The notes beneath the pieces are model-generated. The model was not told the origin of the DNA. It saw only the letters and a program-made list of their open reading frames with translations, and did not search any database. Below, in pieces: positions 1 to 6,373 of a DNA stretch of 10,960 nucleotides. Made by a program: the position numbers and the translations under genes. Position 1 is the first letter of the stretch, and the number at the start of each line of letters is the position of its first letter. This DNA is from Kiritimatiellia bacterium (lineage in GTDB: Bacteria > Verrucomicrobiota > Kiritimatiellia > RFP12 > UBA3636): NCBI GenBank assembly GCA_017476965.1, contig JAFUXX010000007.1:1-10960 (forward strand). Direction: 5' to 3'.

Positions 1-10
1 GAATTGCGCC

Positions 11-2101
11 ATGCAAACTACGGCGGATTTCCGGTTCTTCGCCGCGGCCGCGGCGGCCGCGTTCTCTCTCCTTTCGCAGGCGGCCGGGGCCGAATACCCG
101 GCCAGGCCGGACGCCGGCAGCGAAGTTTCCGCGCTCCTCGCGGCGCTGCCCCCCGCCGCGCCGCGCGCGGCGGATGCTGACGCCGCAGCGGACGACGACG
201 GCGAGACGATCGCGTTCACGTTCGACCACGTCGGCATCCACGCTTTCGCGCAGATAGTCGGCAGGTTCACCGGGCGCAAGATCGTGGTGGCGGACGACGT
301 GGACGGCGCGGTGAGCGTCGTTTCTCCGGCCGTGACGCGCGCCGAGGCGTGGCCGCGGTTCGCCGCCGTGCTCGAATCTTCCGGCTACACGCTCGTGCGC
401 GACGGCGACGTGGAGCGCGTGGTGCGCCTCCCGGAGCGCGACCCCTCCGGCATGGGCGCGGTGGTCGACGATTCTTCCGACCTGCCGGAACACGGGCTGG
501 TTTCGTGCGTGCTGCACCTGCAGCACGTTTCCGCCGCGGACATGAAGGACCTGCTCGAAGGCCAGCTGCGCCGCAAGGGCGCGGTTTCCGTGCTGCCCGA
601 AACGAACGACATCGTGGTGTCCGACACGGCGTCCGCGATCCGCCGCCTGAAGTCGCTCGTCGACGCCCTCGACAAGCCCGGCACGGCGCGCTCCACGGAG
701 GTGATTCCGCTCGCGAACGCCGACGCGGCGTCCGTCGCCCGCCAGCTAGCGGCGTCGTTCGCGGAGAGCCAGTCGCGCGCCCAGCAGCTGCTCGGCCGAA
801 TCCCGGCCCCCAACGGCGCGCCGTCGGCGCTCCCCTCGATGCGCCCGCCGACAATAGTTCCCGTCGAGCACGCGAACCGCATCCTCGTTTCCGGCTCCGA
901 GCGGCAGCTGCGCACCGTGCGGGAGCTCGTCGCCAAGCTCGACGTCCCGGCGCCGGCCGGGCGCTCCGGCCTGCACGTGCTGCAGCTGGACTACCTCAAG
1001 GCCGCGGACGTTTCGAAAAACCTGACCTCGCTCCTCGAAAAGTTCGCGGCGGGCAACGCCGACCCGTCCCTCGCGCGCCGCGTGGCCGTGGAAGCGGTGG
1101 AGAGCGCCAACGCGCTGCTCGTGCACGCCCAGCCCGCGGATTTCGACGAAGTGGCCGCGCTCGTCGCGGCGCTCGACGTGCCGCCGCGCCAGGTCAACAT
1201 TTCCGTACTCATCGCCGAAGTTTCCGAGGGCGACCTGGACCGCCTCGGCGTCCAGATTTCCGCGCTCCGCACGCCGGACCGCGTCGGCGGCACCGGGGCC
1301 GGCGCCGCGACGCGCTTCTCGGACGAAACGGCGACCGGTTCCGGCCTGCTCTCCTCGTTCGCCAACGGACTCTACGGCGAGGGCCTCGCGTTCGGCATCG
1401 CGCACGGCTCGCACCTCGACGCCAACGGCAACGTCGTCGCCGACTATCCCGCGATTTTCGACGTGGACGCCATCAAGCAGGATTCGCGCGTGAAAATCGT
1501 GGCCAATCCGTCGCTCGGCGCGCAGAACCACACGAAGGCCGAAGTCGCGATCGTGGACGACATCCCGCTCACGGAAAGCAACATCACCGGCACCGGCGAC
1601 AACCGCGACGTGATACAGAACATCACCCGCCGCGACGTGGGCGTGAAGCTTTCGCTCGTGCCCCACATCGTTCCCGGCGGCATGGTGCAAATCGAGCTGG
1701 AGCCTTCCATCGAGGCCGTCACGTCCAACGCCGGAAACGGGTCGGACTACGCCCCGACGATTTCCAAGCGTTCCGCCAAGACCGTGGCCACCGTTGCCGA
1801 CGGCCAGACGATCGTGATCGCCGGCCTCACGCGCTCGGACACGACCGACGTGCGCCGCAAGATCCCCGTCCTCGGCGACATCCCTCTCCTCGGCTGGCTC
1901 TTCCGCTGGACGAGCGAGCAGACCACCCGCACGAGCCTGCTCATATTCGTGACTCCGCGCGTGCTGCCCGCCGGAGAGGAATCCTCCGCGGCGGCGGACG
2001 CCCTCCGCGCGGATCTCGAAGCCGCTTCCGGCCTTTCCCGCGACGAGCTGCTGCGCGGCCTTTCCCGCGAGCCCGATCCCGCCGCCGCGCCGGAAGGGTA
2101 G
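11..2101 (+). CDS. GspD/PilQ-family outer-membrane secretin
   Basis: This 696-aa protein is a secretin, the multimeric outer-membrane channel of type II secretion or related (type IV pilus) systems. A signal peptide is visible at about residues 1-27 (Arg8, an alanine-rich core, cleavage near AGA). An N0-like domain follows at about 66-141. Three ring-building N-domain repeats follow at about 163-225, 228-313 and 321-391, each with the beta-alpha-beta pattern and a closing 'LD.P'-like turn. The secretin beta-barrel domain covers about 394-650. Its hallmarks are VPHIVPGGMVQIELEP (550-565), DGQTIVIAGL (597-606) and the signature KIPVLGDIPLLGWLFR (617-632) near the end. A 46-residue tail (651-696) could be a pilotin-binding S-domain. 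Domain order and length fit GspD best; PilQ-specific AMIN domains are not seen. The ATG at 11 is chosen for its signal peptide, but the frame is open to the window edge and no Shine-Dalgarno is visible in the 10 bases before it, so an upstream start is possible. No other secretion gene lies in the window, so gspD is likely but not certain. Confidence 0.9.
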   Translation: MQTTADFRFFAAAAAAAFSLLSQAAGAEYPARPDAGSEVSALLAALPPAAPRAADADAAADDDGETIAFTFDHVGIHAFAQIVGRFTGRKIVVADDVDGAVSVVSPAVTRAEAWPRFAAVLESSGYTLVRDGDVERVVRLPERDPSGMGAVVDDSSDLPEHGLVSCVLHLQHVSAADMKDLLEGQLRRKGAVSVLPETNDIVVSDTASAIRRLKSLVDALDKPGTARSTEVIPLANADAASVARQLAASFAESQSRAQQLLGRIPAPNGAPSALPSMRPPTIVPVEHANRILVSGSERQLRTVRELVAKLDVPAPAGRSGLHVLQLDYLKAADVSKNLTSLLEKFAAGNADPSLARRVAVEAVESANALLVHAQPADFDEVAALVAALDVPPRQVNISVLIAEVSEGDLDRLGVQISALRTPDRVGGTGAGAATRFSDETATGSGLLSSFANGLYGEGLAFGIAHGSHLDANGNVVADYPAIFDVDAIKQDSRVKIVANPSLGAQNHTKAEVAIVDDIPLTESNITGTGDNRDVIQNITRRDVGVKLSLVPHIVPGGMVQIELEPSIEAVTSNAGNGSDYAPTISKRSAKTVATVADGQTIVIAGLTRSDTTDVRRKIPVLGDIPLLGWLFRWTSEQTTRTSLLIFVTPRVLPAGEESSAAADALRADLEAASGLSRDELLRGLSREPDPAAAPEG

Positions 2102-2115
2102 CCCCTCCGGCGCGG
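2085..2115. terminator. Bidirectional GC-rich hairpin between convergent genes
   Basis: A perfect 10-bp inverted repeat (CCGCGCCGGA at 2085-2094 with TCCGGCGCGG at 2106-2115) can be extended inside by one mismatch and three more G-C pairs, leaving a 3-nt loop. The left arm lies in the last codons of the secretin gene and the loop is its stop codon. The hairpin starts 14 nt after the stop of the opposite DUF2341 gene, so it is placed to end both transcripts. A further 10-bp palindrome (GGGCGCGCCC) follows at 2116-2125. No T-tract flanks it on either strand, so it is not a classical intrinsic terminator. It could block read-through, protect 3' ends or work with Rho. Confidence 0.55.
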
Positions 2116-2128
2116 GGGCGCGCCCGTC

Positions 2129-5100
2129 CTACCGCAGCAGGAAGAGCGTGCCTTCGGGGGCGAAGCCGGTCACGGCCTCTGCGTCCGCCATCGAGAGGTA
2201 GACGGCCTTCGTCCACTCGGGAGTGCTCACCCCCTGGCGGATGCGCAGTTCGTCCACCGGGCCGCCGAACGCGTCGCCGCCGTTCACCCACCCGATCAGG
2301 CCCATGCCGTTCGGGAAGTTGGAGATTCCCGCGCCGGAGATTGGATTGCCACTGACTGGCCATGTCTCGCCGTTCTTGTAGCGGACGGCCTGCTCCTCGA
2401 GATACGGATTCGGCTCGTATGCGACCGTGACGTGACTCCACCCATAGTCGAGCGGTTCGCCAGTCGCGAGATCGTACTTGACGACATAATTTCTCGCGTT
2501 CTCGGAATAAACGCTTCCGAATGCGCTGGGCGCTTGGTCCCCTGTGTGCTTGTCGGCGCCGTTCTCGTCCGTCCAGTGCCACACCTGGTGGCACCACGAG
2601 CCGTCGATGTTGATGTTTTGGCAGTCGGACCATCCCGTGCCGGACGCGAAGAAGCGGCCGCTTGCCGATGTCTTGACGCCGGTGACGAGGTTCGAGCTGA
2701 TCGGCAGGCACCAGAGTTCGAACGTCGCGCCGTCGCTCTCGAAGTCCCACGCAGAGGTCTGCGCGGCCGAGAGCTTCACGTCGCCGGTGCCAACGGCGTA
2801 CAGGCCCGCCGGGGCGGAGACGATTGCTTCCTCCGTGTCGACCACCTCGTTTTTGCCGCCTCCGGCCCCATGCGTCTTCGTCACGCCGCGGTCGTCGGAC
2901 GTCGGGGCCGGGAAGTTTTCGCCGAGCGCGAGCGTCGCGTCCATTCCGGCGACGGGGCTGTCGAGCGTGAAGTCCGCGTTGACCTTGCCCATGTGCCAGA
3001 CGCCGAGGTATCCGGCGCGCGTCCAGACGTAGGACGCCTGGGAGGAGGGCAGTTTGGCCGACCGGGCCGCGGCGAAAAGCATGTAGAACTCGGTTCCGGC
3101 GCGGCACTCTGGCAGGTTCACCCACACGAGCGATTCGCCGTCCGGATCCCAGTTCTCGATGTCCGAAGCGAGCAGGCGGCCGTCGGCCCCGACGAAGCGG
3201 ATGTCCGAGCCGCCCTCCGCGCAGTGGCGGTAGAAGAACCCGGGGACGCGCTCTTCGGAGAGGCGGACGAGGACCGGGAAGTTTTCCTGCACGTCGTCGC
3301 GCATGAAGGACTCCCCGACGCGGAACGTCGCCTTGCGCCCGAACGCGCTTTGGTCGACCGCGGGCGAGCCGTCCGTGGTGAACTCCACGGCCGTCTCCGG
3401 GAACGCGTCGCCGTTCATGACGAACCATGCGACGTAGTCCGTGGCCGCCGAGAGGCCGGAAACGGCCACGGTGGCCGCCGCAGCCCCGGCGGCGAGCGTC
3501 ACGGCTTCGGTGAAGTTCGTCGTTTTCCCGCCGGCTTCGGCGTACGCGACGGCGATGCTCGCGCCGCCCGGCGCGTAGAACGCGCCCGCCACCGTCGCCG
3601 AGTTCGCGGTGGCCGAGACGAAGCGGATCGATTCGGGCTGCGGCTCGTCGACGGCCACGAACCCGGGCACGGCCATCGTCTGGTAGGTCGCCAGCGCCCA
3701 GTCGGCCGAGGAACACCGCGCGCGGACGCGGATTTCGTCGAGGTTCCCGTCCATTGCGGCCGTGCCGTCGATGTACGAGGTGAACGCCAGGCCGTTCTCG
3801 AACGTGAGATCCTTGGCCAGCGTGGTGCTGGCGCCGGACGTTCCGTTGTCGTACGCCAAGGCGGACCTGCTCGCGGCCGATGCGGACGACGAGCGGTACG
3901 CGAACGACATGTGGTTCCACCCCGCCGCAGCCCAGGATGCTTTCCCTCCCGTGCTGTTGCCGTTGCCGATGTAATAGTCGCCGGTGCCGATGCTCATGGT
4001 GTTCCAGCCGTTCCAAGAGGATCCGTTGGAGAACACCCGGCGGTAGTTCCCCTTGGAGGGCGTCATCCACGCTTCGAACGTGACGCCGTTTTCGGTGAAG
4101 TCCCAGCCGTACGTGACGGCGGAATCGAGCGTGAGTGCCCCGTTGCAGACGACGTATCCGCCGACGACTCCCTCGTCGGTCGTCGGGTCGTTGAAGCCGC
4201 TTGGCGCTTCGACCGCGCCGGAAACGCCGGAGGCGTCGGCGAACGCGCCGGCGGACTTTTCGTCCAGATGGTAGACGGCGATGTAGCCGGCCTTGGTCCA
4301 CACGCGCGCCGGATTGTCCGCGGCCGGCGCCTCGTGGCCGGATTTCACTCCGAAGTACATCGTGAAGTAGGAGTTGGCCTGCATCTCGGGAATCTGGACC
4401 CACACGAGAGATTCGCCGCCGGGGTTCCACGTCTCGATTTCGTGCGGCACGCGCACGCCGTCCACGGCGAAGCGCAGGTCGGAGCCGGAAGGCGCGCAGT
4501 CGTCGTAGTCGAAGCCGCTCGTTTCCGGGGTCAGGCGGACGAGCGCCGGGAAGTTTTCCAGCGTTTCGGACCCGGTGTAGCCGGCGACGCGGAACGTCAC
4601 GGAGTGGTCGAAGTCCCCGGCGTCCACGGCCACGAATCCGGTAGTCGTGAACGGAACCGCAGGAGTGGCAACGACGGAACCGTCCGCCCGCGCGATTTCG
4701 ATCCACGCCTGGTAGTCCGTGGCGATGTCGAGGCCGGAAACTTCGACGCCGGAAACGGAGAGATCGCCGGTCGCCGCGGTTCCGGCGGCGGCGGAAAACT
4801 CGACGGGAACCACGCCGACGCTGCGGACTCGGACCGTCGCCGCGCCGTAGACTTCGCTCTGCGGGATCGTGAAGTCGCCGCTGACGGTGGCGGCATTGTC
4901 GCCGACGGAGTCCACCGTCGCCGAAATCGCTTCCGTCGTGGCCGCGGCTGCGGTCGAATAGGCCGCCGGAGCGCCGTCGGGAGACGCGACGAACTGCACG
5001 GAATACGCGGTGCCGGGCAGGACGTCCGCGAAGGTCGCCGTGGACGTGCCGTCGGTTTCGTCGACGGAGGTGGCGGCGACCGTGGCGGCCACGGTTCCGT

Positions 5101-6352
5101 TCGTCGTGAGCGTGGCCGTCACGGGCACGGTGCCGAACGAGGCCGGCACGGTGAACTCCGCGGTGGCTGAAACGGTCGTCCAAGTCGTGGCCGTCACGGT
5201 CGTCGCGCCGGGGACGACGCCTCCGGACACCTCGATAGAGCCGGCGGAAAGGAAGTCCGCATCGGCCTGCGTGGCGTAGTTGGCCGCCGCCCAGGCGGCG
5301 GTCGTGTTGCCGCGGCGGACGCGGATTTCGTCCATCCAGTGGTTCCACTTGGAGTCGCTGCGCGCCGTGACGAGCATGCCGTCATCGTTGAAGTCGACGG
5401 CCTTCTGCGTTCCGGCGAAGAAGCCGACGCCGTGGTCGTAGACTTCCGAGCCGAACGAACCGTCGCTTGGTGCGAGTACGGAGGTGATGTGGTGCCATGC
5501 CGTTCCCGACGGGGAGCCGCTCGGCCAGTTCTTCACGCTCCAGGATCCGACCATCTGGTAGATGCGCGTGGGGCCGATGGCGAGGCTGTTCTTTTTGTTG
5601 CCGGAGCTGGTGCCGTGGCAGAAGATGCGGTGGAACTCGGTGGTGAGGTTGCCAAGCCAGGTTTCGGTCGAGTATCCGGTGGTGGCGAAGTTCCAACTGG
5701 CGGCGTTGGCGGCGGAGACCTGAAGGATGGCCTTGTCGTTTTGGGGAACCACGTAGTAGGCGCTGCCGAGGGCGCTTGGACTATCCGTCGCGGGCGCGGA
5801 CGGCGTCCCTGTGCCGTTCGGCTCCAGCGTTGCGCCGAGGCCGGTGGAGTCGGGATAGGAGCCGTCGGCGTTCTGCACGTTCATGTGCCAGACGCCGACG
5901 TAGCCGGCCTTGGTCCAAACGGCGGTCGGGGAGACGGTGGGGAGGGCGGAGGCGTCGGTCGGCGCCCAGTAGGCGGTGATCGTCGTGGAGGAGTCGAGCG
6001 ACGGAACGGACACCCATACGAGGGCGCCGAGCTCGGAATCCCAGGTGTCGATCTCGTAGTCGAGGTTTTCGCCGGTCGCGTCGGCGAAGCGCAGTTCGTC
6101 GGCGGGCGTCGCGAAGTCGGCGAACTGGAAGCCGGAGACGTCCGAGAGGCGCACGAGGACCGGGAAGTTTTCGAGCGCGCCGCCGTCCCACGAATCCGTG
6201 ACGGTGAACGTGACGTGTTTGTCGAAGAGCGACGTGTCGAGCGTCGCGGCGCCGGCGACGGGGACCGCCCACTGCAGGGCGAGCGCGGCGGCGAAAGCGG
6301 GCGCGGCGCGGAGGCCGCGCGCGGGGAGGAGCGAAGGCGTTTTCGTGTGCAT
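2129..6352 (-). CDS. Secreted modular protein with three DUF2341-LamG modules
   Basis: This 1407-aa protein has an N-terminal signal peptide (about 1-36: basic RGLR region, alanine/leucine core, AGAA end) and three copies of a DUF2341 domain followed by a concanavalin/LamG-like beta-sandwich. Module 1 is about 38-374, module 2 about 578-898 and module 3 about 1000-1395. Each DUF2341 part shows NFPVLVR-type and LRFA...EI.TW/ENWD...LVWV motifs. Each LamG part begins with WTKAGYxxVWHM-like sequence (146, 685, 1110) and ends with DE(I/L)R(V/I)R (341, 872, 1367). Fibronectin-III-like linkers lie at about 378-472, 473-573 and 905-994. Module 3 is longer and has most of the cysteines (1044, 1083, 1215, 1244, 1254), so it may hold disulfides. 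No transmembrane anchor, PEP-CTERM, sortase signal or autotransporter barrel is visible at the C-terminus (ends TLFLLR). LamG-fold domains often bind sugars; DUF2341 has no established function. A binding or surface role is inference. The start is 21 bp after the stop of the upstream paralogue, with only a weak GGAA before it, so co-transcription is likely. Confidence 0.88.
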   Translation of the reverse strand: MHTKTPSLLPARGLRAAPAFAAALALQWAVPVAGAATLDTSLFDKHVTFTVTDSWDGGALENFPVLVRLSDVSGFQFADFATPADELRFADATGENLDYEIDTWDSELGALVWVSVPSLDSSTTITAYWAPTDASALPTVSPTAVWTKAGYVGVWHMNVQNADGSYPDSTGLGATLEPNGTGTPSAPATDSPSALGSAYYVVPQNDKAILQVSAANAASWNFATTGYSTETWLGNLTTEFHRIFCHGTSSGNKKNSLAIGPTRIYQMVGSWSVKNWPSGSPSGTAWHHITSVLAPSDGSFGSEVYDHGVGFFAGTQKAVDFNDDGMLVTARSDSKWNHWMDEIRVRRGNTTAAWAAANYATQADADFLSAGSIEVSGGVVPGATTVTATTWTTVSATAEFTVPASFGTVPVTATLTTNGTVAATVAATSVDETDGTSTATFADVLPGTAYSVQFVASPDGAPAAYSTAAAATTEAISATVDSVGDNAATVSGDFTIPQSEVYGAATVRVRSVGVVPVEFSAAAGTAATGDLSVSGVEVSGLDIATDYQAWIEIARADGSVVATPAVPFTTTGFVAVDAGDFDHSVTFRVAGYTGSETLENFPALVRLTPETSGFDYDDCAPSGSDLRFAVDGVRVPHEIETWNPGGESLVWVQIPEMQANSYFTMYFGVKSGHEAPAADNPARVWTKAGYIAVYHLDEKSAGAFADASGVSGAVEAPSGFNDPTTDEGVVGGYVVCNGALTLDSAVTYGWDFTENGVTFEAWMTPSKGNYRRVFSNGSSWNGWNTMSIGTGDYYIGNGNSTGGKASWAAAGWNHMSFAYRSSSASAASRSALAYDNGTSGASTTLAKDLTFENGLAFTSYIDGTAAMDGNLDEIRVRARCSSADWALATYQTMAVPGFVAVDEPQPESIRFVSATANSATVAGAFYAPGGASIAVAYAEAGGKTTNFTEAVTLAAGAAAATVAVSGLSAATDYVAWFVMNGDAFPETAVEFTTDGSPAVDQSAFGRKATFRVGESFMRDDVQENFPVLVRLSEERVPGFFYRHCAEGGSDIRFVGADGRLLASDIENWDPDGESLVWVNLPECRAGTEFYMLFAAARSAKLPSSQASYVWTRAGYLGVWHMGKVNADFTLDSPVAGMDATLALGENFPAPTSDDRGVTKTHGAGGGKNEVVDTEEAIVSAPAGLYAVGTGDVKLSAAQTSAWDFESDGATFELWCLPISSNLVTGVKTSASGRFFASGTGWSDCQNINIDGSWCHQVWHWTDENGADKHTGDQAPSAFGSVYSENARNYVVKYDLATGEPLDYGWSHVTVAYEPNPYLEEQAVRYKNGETWPVSGNPISGAGISNFPNGMGLIGWVNGGDAFGGPVDELRIRQGVSTPEWTKAVYLSMADAEAVTGFAPEGTLFLLR
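5979..6043 (-). repeat. 65-bp perfect direct repeat, copy A (in the 1407-aa gene)
   Basis: These 65 bases are identical to 8796-8860 in the upstream paralogue. They encode residues 104-125 of the first DUF2341 domain, within a 29-residue stretch identical in both proteins (E100-Y128 here). Homology at lower identity extends over about 5885-6100 without frame-breaking gaps. Because third codon positions are also identical, recent duplication or gene conversion is more likely than protein-level constraint alone. Confidence 0.9.
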
Positions 6353-6373
6353 GGGAGCGTTTCCGGATGTGGA

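Noticed and set aside
41..60. Two GCGGCCGC octamers in tandem, possible repeat or regulatory palindrome
   Set aside because: They encode the alanine run of the secretin signal peptide in GC-rich codons. Composition explains them.
349..2355. Second plus-strand frame (668 codons) inside and past the secretin gene
   Set aside because: Arg/Pro-rich composition without domains; the true frame has all secretin motifs.
2432..5170. Plus-strand open frame (912 codons) opposite the 1407-aa gene
   Set aside because: Arg/Gly/Val-rich antisense shadow of DUF2341 modules, with no start context or known family.
1941..5348. Long minus-strand frame (1135 codons) overlapping the 1407-aa gene
   Set aside because: An out-of-frame shadow with Arg-rich, domain-free sequence that even runs into the convergent secretin gene.
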